Below, piece after piece: positions 1-7,945 of a stretch of DNA of 64,000 bases. Below the pieces are notes generated by a model. That model saw only the letters and a program-made list of their open reading frames with translations. It had not been told where the DNA came from and ran no database searches. How positions within the stretch are numbered: position 1 is the stretch's first letter; the number at the start of each line of letters is the position of its first letter. A program made the translations under genes and the position numbers. Source of the stretch: Bradyrhizobium sp. Ec3.3 (lineage in GTDB: Bacteria; Pseudomonadota; Alphaproteobacteria; Rhizobiales; Xanthobacteraceae); assembly GCF_000472925.1 (NCBI RefSeq), contig NZ_AXAS01000048.1, positions 1-64,000 on the forward strand. The letters run 5' to 3'.

Positions 1-197
1 GAAAGAGGCCTTGAGGAGCGATCACGCAATCCCTCCACACCTTCTGCGCGGAACCGCTTGACCCATTTGGCCACCGTCTTCGGTGTCGTATTGAACAGAT
101 CGGCCGCGCCAGCCTGGCTGAGCCCGCCTTGCGCCACGCTTCGGACCATCGCCTCTCGACCTTTGGGCGTCAAAGGCGCATTCTTGTGGACGTTCAT
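1..197 (-). CDS. IS481 family transposase, N-terminal part
   Basis: The first 65 residues begin MNVHKNAPLTPKGREAMVRS and continue with GLSQAGAADLFNTTPKTVAK and WVKRFRAEGVEGLRDRSSRP. This is the helix-turn-helix and linker that opens IS481/IS3-like transposases; it binds the element ends. The catalytic DDE domain is beyond the window edge. The ATG at 197 follows a purine-rich stretch and is the usual family start. Whether the full gene is intact cannot be judged here. Confidence 0.8.
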   Translation of the reverse strand, partial: MNVHKNAPLTPKGREAMVRSVAQGGLSQAGAADLFNTTPKTVAKWVKRFRAEGVEGLRDRSSRPL

Positions 198-280
198 CTG
201 GTCTCTCCTTGGAACACTGAAGCTTCGCAACCTCAGCTTCCTCGGTTCAGACCAGATGGACAACCTCCTGACAGGCCACA
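1..280 (-). mobile_element. IS481-type insertion sequence, partial (cut by window start)
   Basis: The transposase reads leftward off the window. About 80 bases before its start codon the sequence, read on the minus strand, begins TGTGGCCTGTCAGGAGGTTG, which has the TGT start usual for IS481-family terminal repeats. I place the element end near 280 for that reason. The other end and any target duplication lie outside the window, so the exact boundary is inferred. Confidence 0.6.
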
Positions 281-295
281 GTTAGGTTGTTGTTT

Positions 296-371
296 GAGCA
301 TGATCTCCGCGCAAACGCGTACCGCGTTTGTCGCGAGGGAAAACCGCTTCACACTTTTCCGGATCATGCTC
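296..371. repeat. Palindromic-ended intergenic repeat, family D copy 1
   Basis: A 76-base unit bounded by GAGCATGAT and ATCATGCTC, with internal CGCGCAAACGCG and GTTTGTCGCGAGGGAAAACC. A near-identical copy in the opposite orientation lies at 29044-29120 and a decayed copy at 2711-2766. Such elements are scattered in Bradyrhizobium and Rhodopseudomonas genomes. It touches the stop codon of the DUF2798 gene. Confidence 0.8.
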
Positions 372-601
372 TACGGTTCGCGCGTGAGCCGCAGCGAGAA
401 GCTTCTGATCGCAGGCGCGGCGAGGAGAACGACCGGCAGCATCGCGGCCCAGGAGATCAGCCAGGACGCGAGCCAGTGTTCTAGGAAGTCGGGTGCTGCG
501 GTCGCGGGCAGGCTCGCAATGGCGGCGGCGACCAGGCAGGTCAGGCCGGACTGGATCGCGCCGAACACGAAATGGCTGTAGCGACGGGGAATGCCGAGCA
601 T
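371..601 (-). CDS. DUF2798 family small membrane protein
   Basis: 76 residues with two hydrophobic helices: about 13-35 (FGAIQSGLTCLVAAAIASLP) and 44-66 (WLISWAAMLPVVLLAAPAIR). The pattern RYxxFVF...SGLxxLV...WLxSWAxxxPVV matches the two-helix inner-membrane family DUF2798, which has no known function. ATG 601 is preferred over an upstream TTG at 640 because AAAGGCG sits at ribosome-binding distance and the family starts there. The gene ends inside the flanking palindromic repeat. Confidence 0.75.
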   Translation of the reverse strand: MLGIPRRYSHFVFGAIQSGLTCLVAAAIASLPATAAPDFLEHWLASWLISWAAMLPVVLLAAPAIRSFSLRLTREP

Positions 602-656
602 GAGACGCCTTTGTCGTTCGACCCGCCACGGGCGAAGCAAGGCATGTGCCGCGGCC

Positions 657-926
657 TCATCTCATCGCACGATGCGACCCGGGCGTTAGCGGCTTCCCGG
701 CAGATGGGTCGCCGCCGCAGCTAGGCGGCTGTTTCGACAGTCCCTCGAAGCGCCAGAAGGTGATCACGCTCGTCTCGCCGCATCGCTCGCAGGCGAGCAT
801 CTCCTCACCGAGGCTGTAGCGTCCGCGCCTGAAGACCGCAGGCGATGCCGGCTGCCTGCAATGCGGACAGACCAGCGAAAAGTTTCGCGCACCCCAGCGC
901 AACACGAGATTACGAAGCCAGCCCAC
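657..926 (-). CDS. Small zinc-ribbon-like hypothetical protein
   Basis: 89 residues starting at GTG 926, with GAGGA five bases upstream. Two cysteine pairs, CPHC (about residues 20-23) and CERC (46-49), are spaced as in a zinc ribbon. The C-terminus is basic and Pro/Gly-rich. Bradyrhizobium genomes carry many short proteins of this kind, and no function is assigned. The next gene on the same strand is the DUF2798 protein. Confidence 0.6.
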   Translation of the reverse strand: MGWLRNLVLRWGARNFSLVCPHCRQPASPAVFRRGRYSLGEEMLACERCGETSVITFWRFEGLSKQPPSCGGDPSAGKPLTPGSHRAMR

Positions 927-1201
927 GCCATCCTCTTTTACGAGGTCGAGTTTCTTACGAGGTCAAGTTAGCAAGTACCATAGAATGAAACCTCTCGTTG
1001 TCATGTGCGATCAAACATTGCAACACAAGGCCAATCTGAATCGAGTCGGTTCCATCCCAACTGCGCGGCCTTTCGCAAGACAGCCGCAGCGCGCTTCACG
1101 CTGCATGTCGCGATTGTCCGCGGAGATGTCGCTTCTGGAACCCGTGGTTCTCCGGCCATGAACAAAGTTCCTGCCCCGCCGCGACCAGTGGCAGCACCCG
1201 A

Positions 1202-1372
1202 TCAATTCGGATAGTTGGTTCGCTCGCCCTCCCGGTCGTGCATCTGAAGGATGCGGACGAAATCTGCCATGCTCGAACGGTCGTCACCCTCGCTTGCGCG
1301 CAAGTTGTAGCCGTCTGTCTCGACCCGGCCGCGCTGCCAGACCCGCTTGAAGAGGTCGACGATCAGCTTCAT
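1202..1372 (-). CDS. Possible small hypothetical protein
   Basis: 56 residues (MKLIVDLFKRVWQRGR...), amphipathic at the N-terminus and acidic/basic afterwards. The frame stays open further upstream, but that part does not look like protein. ATG 1372 has only a weak ribosome site. I do not recognise the family. It could be a chance frame in GC-rich DNA. Confidence 0.35.
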   Translation of the reverse strand: MKLIVDLFKRVWQRGRVETDGYNLRASEGDDRSSMADFVRILQMHDREGERTNYPN

Positions 1373-1651
1373 GGAATCCGAACGCGCCGGGTTTGAGTCG
1401 AATGGCCCTGGATGAATCCTTGCCGAGCCAATGCGCGGCCAAGCCGACTGGTTCCCTTTGGCCCCGCCGATATTTGCGCCGCACCATTTACGGAAAGCAT
1501 CTTTCGCGGGCGCCCTTGTTTGTTTCGTGCCACGCGCGGACCAAGGATTTCCTTGCATTATCCACGGCTTAGCGGCAGATTTAATGGACGGCGGGAATAT
1601 TATGACGTCCAACATGTTACGTTAACCATGGGTGAATCGTGGAGGTAGGCC

Positions 1652-1840
1652 ATGAATCACAGGGGCATCGAGTTCACCGTGGCCAAGACAGCGATACAAG
1701 GCGTCTGGCAGTGGCAATTCCGCATCGGTGAAACGGTCAAAACCGGCAAGACCGAGACCAAAATCGATCTCCTTGCCATCCGTCGCGTGCAACTGCGTAT
1801 CGACCGCGAACTGAAGGCCATCGATCGCAAGATGGCCTGA
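1652..1840 (+). CDS. Small conserved hypothetical protein
   Basis: 62 residues (MNHRGIEFTVAKTAIQGVWQ...), with a strong GGAGG ribosome site seven bases before ATG 1652. The N-terminal half looks like a beta hairpin around WQWQFRIGETVKTG. The C-terminal half is a charged helix (RVQLRIDRELKAIDRKM). Short proteins of this form are common in Bradyrhizobium. No enzymatic motif is visible, and it is cytoplasmic by composition. Confidence 0.7.
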   Translation: MNHRGIEFTVAKTAIQGVWQWQFRIGETVKTGKTETKIDLLAIRRVQLRIDRELKAIDRKMA

Positions 1841-2028
1841 GCGGGTCGCGAGGACATCGTCGGCAAAACCGTGCCGTGCACCCTTGGGTGCGCATTGATG
1901 TGCATTGCCCGCACAGCTTTGCTGCTCATGAATCCCGTAGAGTTCCGGAGTTGATCTGCCTGCGGTTTGGGATTGCACTGCGCGCCTCATGGCCTCGGGG
2001 CGCGGCCATCATGCGATCGGTGCCAGCC

Positions 2029-2268
2029 ATGCCGCTCTATTTCTTCCGGATCCGGAACGGGCGCTATTCAGGCTCATCGGAGCAGGCCAGTGAATTTCCC
2101 GACCGCGATGCTGCCTGGAAGGAAATGACCCATGTCTGCGCTGACATGGCCGCCGGCATCGCCCGCAAATTGCAGGAGAACTCCGAATGGCACATGGAGC
2201 TCCTGGACGAGGCCAAGCAACCGGTCTTCCGGATTCGAATCGTCGCGGAATCCTTTGATCACGGATAG
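2029..2268 (+). CDS. DUF6894 family protein
   Basis: 79 residues beginning MPLYFFRIRNGRYS, the typical opening of DUF6894 proteins (MPxYFFHxxDG...), followed by FPDRDAAWKEMTHVCADMA. ATG 2029 is chosen because the family starts with MPxYFF; an in-frame ATG at 2011 would add six residues. These are short soluble proteins, abundant in rhizobia and of unknown role. Its end overlaps the convergent PilZ gene by 10 bases. Confidence 0.8.
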   Translation: MPLYFFRIRNGRYSGSSEQASEFPDRDAAWKEMTHVCADMAAGIARKLQENSEWHMELLDEAKQPVFRIRIVAESFDHG

Positions 2269-2603
2269 CCACGCCCGGCCGCCCTGCCCTCCGGCTCCCT
2301 GGCCGCCTCGCGCTGACGCTTCCGCCGCAAATCCCTGGCACGAACGAAGCGCGCACCGACGCGCTCGCCATTGCGCCAGGTCAGGATGCAGATCCGGATC
2401 ACCTCGCCGCCGGTCGTGAACGACAGGCCGAACACTTTCGGCACCGGCAGCGCACCGACGTCGATAGACACGCCGTCATCGGAGACATCGACGATCGTGC
2501 ATTCGATCCATGGCGCATCGGGCGCCGGAATCAGAAATCCGGGCCTATAGAGATCGACCCGCACATGTCGGCGGGCGCCTAGATCTTTGCGGTGCCGGAC
2601 CAT
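2259..2603 (-). CDS. PilZ domain protein (probable c-di-GMP receptor)
   Basis: 114 residues. The PilZ signature is complete: RRHVR (RxxxR) near residues 11-15 and DVSDDG (DxSxxG) near 40-45, the two elements that bind cyclic di-GMP in the family. The C-terminal tail is strongly basic. It stands alone, so it probably works as a single-domain adaptor. A second single-domain PilZ protein lies at 4683. Binding is inferred from motif conservation. Confidence 0.85.
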   Translation of the reverse strand: MVRHRKDLGARRHVRVDLYRPGFLIPAPDAPWIECTIVDVSDDGVSIDVGALPVPKVFGLSFTTGGEVIRICILTWRNGERVGARFVRARDLRRKRQREAAREPEGRAAGRGYP

Positions 2604-2710
2604 CGGTCTCCCCTGGAAGAAGAGACCCTAAACCGCAAAGTCTTTGAACGGGTTTCCAGAAAAGACTAAAAGTGGCTGCAAACTGCAGGCAGGTTCAAGA
2701 CGACCCTAAA

Positions 2711-2766
2711 GGATCTCCGCGCGAACGCATTCCGCGTTTATCGCGAAGCAAAACCGCCTCACACTC
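2711..2766. repeat. Decayed intergenic repeat, family D copy 2
   Basis: GGATCTCCGCGCGAACGC, then TCGCGAAGCAAAACCGCCTC, align with the middle of the repeats at 296 and 29044. Both GATCATGCTC ends are lost. It lies directly after the stop codon of the minus-strand gene at 2771. Confidence 0.6.
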
Positions 2767-2770
2767 ACAA

Positions 2771-3001
2771 CTAGTCGGCACTCGGCAGGCGACGCATCGT
2801 GAACTCGATGTCGCCGCCAGGCAGCTCACGCCAACTTTCGACCTCACTCATATAGCCGGCCTTGGGATAGCGGGCGAAGAAGGCCTGCGCCTTCGCCCTC
2901 GCCGCCTCGCGCGGCAATGTGAAGGTCTCGCGCAAATAGCCGTCGCCCGCCTTGCGCCGGCGCGCCATCCGGTCGGCAAGATCCCGCGGGCGAAACACCA
3001 T
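2771..3001 (-). CDS. Small conserved hypothetical protein
   Basis: 76 residues (MVFRPRDLADRMARRRKAGD...), soluble, with a basic N-terminus and a C-terminal half that looks like a beta strand and helix (YMSEVESWRELPGGDIEFTM). Codon use fits neighbouring genes. No known catalytic motif is seen and no family was recognised with confidence. It is transcribed in the same direction as the secreted protein at 3080 but separated from it by about 78 bases. Confidence 0.65.
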   Translation of the reverse strand: MVFRPRDLADRMARRRKAGDGYLRETFTLPREAARAKAQAFFARYPKAGYMSEVESWRELPGGDIEFTMRRLPSAD

Positions 3002-3079
3002 GCCGCGCCTCCTTCACCCTGCCCCCCTCCGAATATAGGGAGACCGGAGCGCGAAGAGGAGTCCGGCTGGCTGTGGCGG

Positions 3080-3370
3080 TCAGTTCGCGGTCGGAGCGGT
3101 CTTGGTCTTCTTGGCCGCGGCAGAGGCCTTCGGCGCAGCAGCCTTGGGGGGATCGGAACGCATCCCGCCCCAGGGATCGCTGGAGGCCTTGGCGTCCGGA
3201 ATCTTCTTCATCGTCTCCTTGTAGCGCTGGTCGCGCTCGGCATCGGCCGCCTTCTCCTCGTCGGTCTTGCTTGGCGCGTCCTGCATCATGTTGATGTGGG
3301 GCATCGCATTCTGCGCGTAGGCCGGCCCGGCGATCACAGCCATCAGCGCCGCCATACGGAAAACCTTCAT
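3080..3370 (-). CDS. Secreted DPWGG-motif protein, paralogue A
   Basis: 96 residues starting at ATG 3370, seven bases after AAGGAG. A signal peptide (residues 1-20, cleavage near AYAQN) precedes a charged, low-complexity mature part. The segment YKETMKKIPDAKASSDPWGG matches YKAALERIPDPKEKYDPWGG in the protein at 7019; both end in a Pro/Lys/Ala tail. The family is unnamed as far as I know. It is periplasmic or surface-exposed and probably disordered. Confidence 0.75.
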   Translation of the reverse strand: MKVFRMAALMAVIAGPAYAQNAMPHINMMQDAPSKTDEEKAADAERDQRYKETMKKIPDAKASSDPWGGMRSDPPKAAAPKASAAAKKTKTAPTAN

Positions 3371-3442
3371 CACGTCACTCCTTGATTATCGATGGTCGAT
3401 CGGGCGCGTCGTCAGCCGTGACGCCGCATGCCCTGCGATCCG

Positions 3443-3577
3443 CTAGAAACGGTCCGATTTGCAGGATTTCGGCGATTGCAGCCAATCGTCCCAGATCGGG
3501 CCGCATTTGGTGCACCCGCCCAGCGCAAGGCCGACCAGGCCCAAGCAAAACACCAGGACAAATCGCCGCAACATCAT
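3443..3577 (-). CDS. 44-residue lipoprotein
   Basis: The protein starts MMLRRFVLVFCLGLVGLALG and continues GCTKCGPIWDDWLQSPKSCK. The lipobox LALGGC places a lipidated cysteine at about residue 22, leaving a mature chain of only about 23 residues with two more cysteines. AGGG lies just before the ATG. Short genes of this type with CTKCGPIWDDW occur in Bradyrhizobium to my knowledge. Function unknown. Confidence 0.65.
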   Translation of the reverse strand: MMLRRFVLVFCLGLVGLALGGCTKCGPIWDDWLQSPKSCKSDRF

Positions 3578-3719
3578 CCACCCTGTTCCCAGGCCCGGCA
3601 TCATAGGGGGCGAAGTCGGGCATTTTCAAGCCAAGGCAAAAGCCCGGAACGAGGTGACTTTGCCGTGCCATACCGGGCAGAATGGCCGAAACATCGGGCA
3701 ACAGGGGGAAACGGAATTC

Positions 3720-4184
3720 ATGCCAGTGCAGCCAACAACCGAATTCGGCATCGAGGAGGCTAGACGCGTGCTGGCCGACGTGTTCGCGCCATGGGTTCAG
3801 GATCTCGGCCTGTCGGTCGAGCGCATCGACCACGAACCGCCGCCGAACGACACGGACTGGCAGCCAGGTGCGGTGCTGCGCATGGCGTTCTCGGAGCGGC
3901 TGTGCCGCAGCGGCGGCGTGGTCTGCGGCCAGGCCCTGATGGCGCTCGCCGATACCTCCATGGTGATCGCGATCCTCGCCGCCAACCGCGGCTACCGGCC
4001 GATGACGACCGTCGACCAGACCACGCACTTCATGCGCGCGGTCTCGTCGTCGGACGTCCTGGCGGATGCGAAGGTGGTGCGGCTCGGACGCACCATGAGC
4101 TTCGGTCGCGTCACGCTGTTGTCCGCCACCGACAACAAGCCGGTGGCGATGGTCTCGAGCGCGTTTGCGATGCTGCCGGGCTAG
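3720..4184 (+). CDS. PaaI-family hotdog thioesterase
   Basis: 154 residues from ATG 3720, with AGGGGGA upstream. The hotdog core is visible: GGVVCGQALMALADTSMVIA (central helix with catalytic Asp) and TVDQTTHFMRAVSSSDVLAD, then VVRLGRTMSFGRVTL. This is the arrangement of PaaI/YbgC-like acyl-CoA thioesterases, which hydrolyse acyl-CoA in the cytoplasm. Substrate unknown. An open frame extends upstream to 3459 but is not protein-like there. Confidence 0.85.
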   Translation: MPVQPTTEFGIEEARRVLADVFAPWVQDLGLSVERIDHEPPPNDTDWQPGAVLRMAFSERLCRSGGVVCGQALMALADTSMVIAILAANRGYRPMTTVDQTTHFMRAVSSSDVLADAKVVRLGRTMSFGRVTLLSATDNKPVAMVSSAFAMLPG

Positions 4185-4190
4185 GCTAAT

Positions 4191-4484
4191 TTACTTGCCC
4201 AGCACTTCGTCGGCGGCGGTGACGATGCTGACCGTCGGATTCTGTCCGCAATAGGTGCCGAACTTCTTGGCGTTCTCCACGAACACGTCGGTGTCGATGA
4301 TCGCGTTGTCCTCGTCACCCTTGTACCAGCCGTCCATCCAGGTCAGCACCAGCTTGATGGTGTCGTCGCCGCTCTCGAGAAACTGCTTGCAGCTCATGGT
4401 CGACAGATCGAGCTTGGTGGCGTTGGCGGGAGCCGATGACAGCGCGACGGCGGCAGCGAACAAAATCGAAATCGTGGTCTTCAT
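4191..4484 (-). CDS. HdeA/HdeB family periplasmic protein
   Basis: 97 residues, with a signal peptide of about 22 residues ending SAPANA. The mature part has LSTMSCKQFLESGDDTIKLV and FGTYCGQNP, the two cysteines that form the family disulfide, plus the WMDGWYKG motif. HdeA/HdeB proteins are acid-stress chaperones in enteric bacteria; rhizobial members are less well defined. ATG 4484 follows GGAGATATTG. Convergent with the thioesterase, six bases apart. Confidence 0.85.
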   Translation of the reverse strand: MKTTISILFAAAVALSSAPANATKLDLSTMSCKQFLESGDDTIKLVLTWMDGWYKGDEDNAIIDTDVFVENAKKFGTYCGQNPTVSIVTAADEVLGK

Positions 4485-4682
4485 CAATATCTCCATTGGC
4501 GAGGGACGCCGCAATTGATCAGCCTCTTTTGCGAGGCTGCGGGACGCGAGCACAACGCCCGCGCCCGCCGCGCATTGTCGTAAACGAAGTATGAAGCGCC
4601 GGGCAAGTACGACGTACATTGAATTTAGTTCGATGTAATTTTCATGCCGTAATTTACACTCTCTCAGTTTGGATTAACCGAC

Positions 4683-4925
4683 ATGTTCGAGAAGCGTGCA
4701 GCGCAGCGACATCGGGTTTTCAAAGGCGCGACGATCACCTTCGAAAGCCGCGGCGTTGCGTGCACGGTGCGGAATTTATCGAGCGGAGGCGCTGCAATCG
4801 ACCTCGACGGCCGCATTTTGCTGCCGCCGTCGTTTACTCTGTCGATCTCCAGCGATCAGTTCGTGCGCAAGTGCCGCACCGTGTGGCGCAACGACAAACG
4901 TCTCGGTCTCGCCTTCGAACAGTAA
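4683..4925 (+). CDS. PilZ domain protein (probable c-di-GMP receptor)
   Basis: 80 residues, a single PilZ domain. RAAQR (RxxxR) at residues 5-9 and NLSSGG (NxSxxG) near 32-37 supply the c-di-GMP binding signature. The rest is the six-strand barrel (RNDKRLGLAF near the end). The upstream region 4620-4680 is AT-rich and probably holds its promoter. It is convergent with the PQQ dehydrogenase and about 50 bases from its stop. Confidence 0.85.
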   Translation: MFEKRAAQRHRVFKGATITFESRGVACTVRNLSSGGAAIDLDGRILLPPSFTLSISSDQFVRKCRTVWRNDKRLGLAFEQ

Positions 4926-4975
4926 CGCGCGAGGCTGTGAACCGCGGTTCGCAAAACGCGTCTTCGCGCCTGGGA

Positions 4976-7003
4976 CTAGACCGTCCTGCGGCGACTCACG
5001 CGCCGGCGAAAGCCGGCGATGACGAGCGCGATCACCACGAGCACCAGCACGGCGACCGCTGCCCAGAACCGGCCGCCGGGACGATCGAGCGTGCGCGACA
5101 ATAGCGAGGGCGACTCCCCTTCCCGCGCCAGGCGAAACGCGACCACGCTGTCGCCGATCGACGTGCCGCCTTCCGAATGGCCGCCGGCGCCGATCGCGAC
5201 ATATTGCTCGCCCTTCCAGACATAGGTCATGGGATTGGCAACGCCGGGTACGGGCAGCCGGCCCTGCCACAGCTCGCGTCCGCTGTGTGCATCGAAGGCG
5301 CGCAAGTATGCGTCCATCGCGCCGGTAAAGACGAGACCGCCCGCCGTGATCGCGACTCCGCTGACGAGCGGCATTCCCCACGCAAACGGCAGGTCGAGCG
5401 GAGCGAGATCCTCGGTGGTGCCAACCGTGGAGCGCCAGAGGATCTTGCCGGCCTTGAGGTCGACCGCGACCATCTCGCCCCATGGCGGCTTGACGCAGAT
5501 CAGCCCCATTGGCGACATCACCACCGAACGCGACATCGCAAACGGCGCGCCCTGCTGCTGACCGAAATCGTGGCCCGGCGGCGGATTGAAGCCGGCCGCG
5601 TCCGCACGCGGGATCAGCTTGATGAGATGCGCAACCCGGCTGGTGTTGGCATAGAGGATCTGGTTGACGGGGTCGAACGCCGCGCTGCCCCAGTTCACGC
5701 CGCCGCCCGTGAAGGGAAACTCCAGCGTGCCCTGCGTCGAGGGCGGCGTGAACAGGCCCTCGTTGCGTGCCGCCGCGAACTGTTGTTTGCAGGCGGAGCC
5801 CATGCCGGGGATCAGCGAGAAAATATCGTCCGCCGAGATCGTCTGCTGCGTCAGCGCCGGCACATGGGTCGGGAACGGCTGCGTCGGCGACAGTTTTTCG
5901 CCCTCGGCCGCGTTTTGCGGAACGTTGCGTTCCTCGACCGGCCACACCGGCTTGCCGCTGTCGCGGTCGAGCACGAAGACGAAGCCATGCTTGGTCGGCT
6001 GGATCACGACGTCGCGCTGACCCGCGCCGGTATCGATACGCGCGAGCGTCGGCTGCGCCGGCAGATCGTAATCCCAGAGATCGTGATGCACGATCTGGAA
6101 CGACCACGCGAGCTCGCCGGTCTCGATGCGCAGGGCGACGACCGAATTGGCGTGCTCATTGTTGCCGGGGCGCCTGCCGCCCCAGAAATCCGGCGACGGC
6201 GAGGAGGTCGGCAGGACAACCAGTCCGCGCGCCTCGTCCACCGACATCGGCGCCCAGACATTGGCGTGACCGGCCTCGATGCCGTCGCGATTCAGAGGCT
6301 CAAAGCTCCAGCGCGGCTGGCCGCTGCGCGCGTCGAACGCGCGCACCGTGCCCGCCGGCGCGTTGACGCGCCGGTTGTCGCCGATCGCAGAGCCAACCAC
6401 GACGACGCCGCGCCCGACCGCGGGCGGCGAGGTGATCTGGAATTCGCCGGGCCATTCCAGCTTCATGCCGACGTCGATCCTGACCTCGCCGTTGTTGCCG
6501 AAACCGGCACAGGGAATTCCGCTCTTCGCATCGAGTGCGATCAGGCGGACGTCGTTGGTGCCCATGAAGATGCGGGCGCGACACGCGGCATCCGCCGGCG
6601 CCTGGTCATCGACCCAATAGGTGACGCCGCGACAGACGAAGCGGTTTGCGGGGCGATAATCGGTGCTGATCTTCGGATCGTAGCGCCACTTCTCGGCGCC
6701 CGTGCCGGGATCGAGCGCGATCACCTCGTTGAAAGGCGAGCAGAAGATCAGGCTGTCCTCGACGAACAGCGGCGTCGCCTCGAACTTCGTCCGCTTCATC
6801 ACCTCGCTCGGACGCGTCACGAGATCGCCGGTGTGATATTCGAAGGCGCGAACGAGATTGCCGACATTGTCGGGCGTGATCTCCTTCAGCGCTGAATATT
6901 TTTGACCGCCGGCATCGCCGCCCCAAAACTCCCAGCCGGAGGCCGGACCCAGCCCAAGCATCAGGACCGCGAACAGACCTGCCAGATGGCGCAGGTGGAT
7001 CAT
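4976..7003 (-). CDS. PQQ-dependent dehydrogenase, glucose-dehydrogenase-like
   Basis: 675 residues: signal peptide (1-23), an eight-bladed quinoprotein propeller, and a C-terminal membrane helix (about 645-665) with a basic end. HHDLWDYD (306-313) and the lysine in QPTKHGFVFVLDRD (338) are the PQQ and calcium-site landmarks of the membrane glucose dehydrogenase group. No adjacent Cys-Cys pair of methanol dehydrogenase type is seen. It is shorter than Gcd (about 800) because the five N-terminal helices are missing. It oxidises sugars or alcohols in the periplasm and passes electrons to ubiquinone. The small secreted protein at 7019 lies 15 bases upstream on the same strand. Confidence 0.85.
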   Translation of the reverse strand: MIHLRHLAGLFAVLMLGLGPASGWEFWGGDAGGQKYSALKEITPDNVGNLVRAFEYHTGDLVTRPSEVMKRTKFEATPLFVEDSLIFCSPFNEVIALDPGTGAEKWRYDPKISTDYRPANRFVCRGVTYWVDDQAPADAACRARIFMGTNDVRLIALDAKSGIPCAGFGNNGEVRIDVGMKLEWPGEFQITSPPAVGRGVVVVGSAIGDNRRVNAPAGTVRAFDARSGQPRWSFEPLNRDGIEAGHANVWAPMSVDEARGLVVLPTSSPSPDFWGGRRPGNNEHANSVVALRIETGELAWSFQIVHHDLWDYDLPAQPTLARIDTGAGQRDVVIQPTKHGFVFVLDRDSGKPVWPVEERNVPQNAAEGEKLSPTQPFPTHVPALTQQTISADDIFSLIPGMGSACKQQFAAARNEGLFTPPSTQGTLEFPFTGGGVNWGSAAFDPVNQILYANTSRVAHLIKLIPRADAAGFNPPPGHDFGQQQGAPFAMSRSVVMSPMGLICVKPPWGEMVAVDLKAGKILWRSTVGTTEDLAPLDLPFAWGMPLVSGVAITAGGLVFTGAMDAYLRAFDAHSGRELWQGRLPVPGVANPMTYVWKGEQYVAIGAGGHSEGGTSIGDSVVAFRLAREGESPSLLSRTLDRPGGRFWAAVAVLVLVVIALVIAGFRRRVSRRRTV

Positions 7004-7018
7004 GGGGCTCGCCCGGCG

Positions 7019-7249
7019 CTATTTCGGCTTCTTGGCGGGCTCGGTCTGGCGCGCCCCGCCCCATGGGTCGTATTTCTCCTTGGGATCGGGAATGCGCTCG
7101 AGGGCTGCCTTGTACGCCTTCTCATCGACCTCGGGAGTCTTCTTCTCGGTCTTGGGACCGTCACTGCCGTGGCGCCGGCCGCCCATCTGGGCCTGCGCGG
7201 GCGCGGCAACGAATGCGAGCACGGTCACCGCGACGACAAGAAACCTCAT
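7019..7249 (-). CDS. Secreted DPWGG-motif protein, paralogue B
   Basis: 76 residues: signal peptide (1-20, cut near APAQAQ), then a short charged mature chain with ALERIPDPKEKYDPWGGARQ and a Pro/Lys end. It resembles the protein at 3080. It is 15 bases upstream of the PQQ dehydrogenase in the same direction, so the two are probably co-transcribed. That suggests, without proving, a periplasmic accessory role. Family not recognised. Confidence 0.75.
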   Translation of the reverse strand: MRFLVVAVTVLAFVAAPAQAQMGGRRHGSDGPKTEKKTPEVDEKAYKAALERIPDPKEKYDPWGGARQTEPAKKPK

Positions 7250-7405
7250 GCGTCAATCCCTCCCATCTGGCGTATCAGCCTAGCCTGCATTGCCCTATTG
7301 GCAAATCCCGCTGGCCCTTTAGTCCCGCTCAGCAATTGTTGATCGAGGGAGACTTCGATCGGCCGTCTTCGTACCCATTTGTCGGGACGCAGGGGATCTT
7401 CACGG

Positions 7406-7810
7406 ATGTTACGAATCGTTGCTCATGCGGCACTGCTTGCCGGCGCGCTGGCGCTCGGCGCGTGCGGTTTTGCCGACAGCCGCGCGCCGGTGCCGGAGTT
7501 CATGCGCATGAAAGACGCCGAGCAGCCGCCTCCCGAACCGCCACCCGACGTCAAGAAAATCGTTCGCGAGCAGCTCGACGTCGTCTTCATGGCGGCGTCA
7601 TATCCGCGCGAGGTGCAGGTCGCCCCGCCTCGTCACGAGGTCCGCGGGCTGGGCTGGACGTCCTGCGTCCGCGCGCAACTCACGTCGGCGACCGGCACCG
7701 GGCTCGGCACCCAGACCTACGTCGTGACCATCAGCGGCGGCAAGGTCGTCGACCGGCGGCGCGCAGAGGTTGACGACATCTGCGGATCCGAAACCTACGA
7801 GCCGATCTAG
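7406..7810 (+). CDS. Putative lipoprotein
   Basis: 134 residues with lipobox LALGACG (lipid cysteine near residue 19), a proline-rich spacer (EQPPPEPPPDV), then a small mixed fold containing LGWTSCVRAQLTSATGTGLG and VVTISGGKVVDRRRAE. ATG 7406 is preferred because AGGGGAT lies upstream and the signal peptide begins at once. Outer-membrane or periplasmic. Such conserved rhizobial lipoproteins have no assigned role. Confidence 0.7.
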   Translation: MLRIVAHAALLAGALALGACGFADSRAPVPEFMRMKDAEQPPPEPPPDVKKIVREQLDVVFMAASYPREVQVAPPRHEVRGLGWTSCVRAQLTSATGTGLGTQTYVVTISGGKVVDRRRAEVDDICGSETYEPI

Positions 7811-7945
7811 GGAACAGCATCCTCTTCCGCTCGTCTTGTTCCCCGGAACGTCACACGTGTTCCGGGAAAAACCCGCAAAAGCATCCGGAACGAATGCGCG
7901 CGGCCATTCTTGTCACCCCGAGGGCAGTTGCCACGGAGAAGACTG

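Noticed and set aside
5177..6895. A 572-residue open frame antisense to the PQQ dehydrogenase
   Set aside because: It is a shadow caused by high GC at third positions of the real gene. The sequence is Arg/Ala-rich without domains, while the minus strand has clear quinoprotein motifs.
7841..7871. Hairpin CCCGGAAC...GTTCCGGG followed by AAAAA as a terminator
   Set aside because: An A run, not a T run, follows on the plus strand, and there is no T run on the other side either. It is kept only as an inverted repeat before the secreted protein gene.
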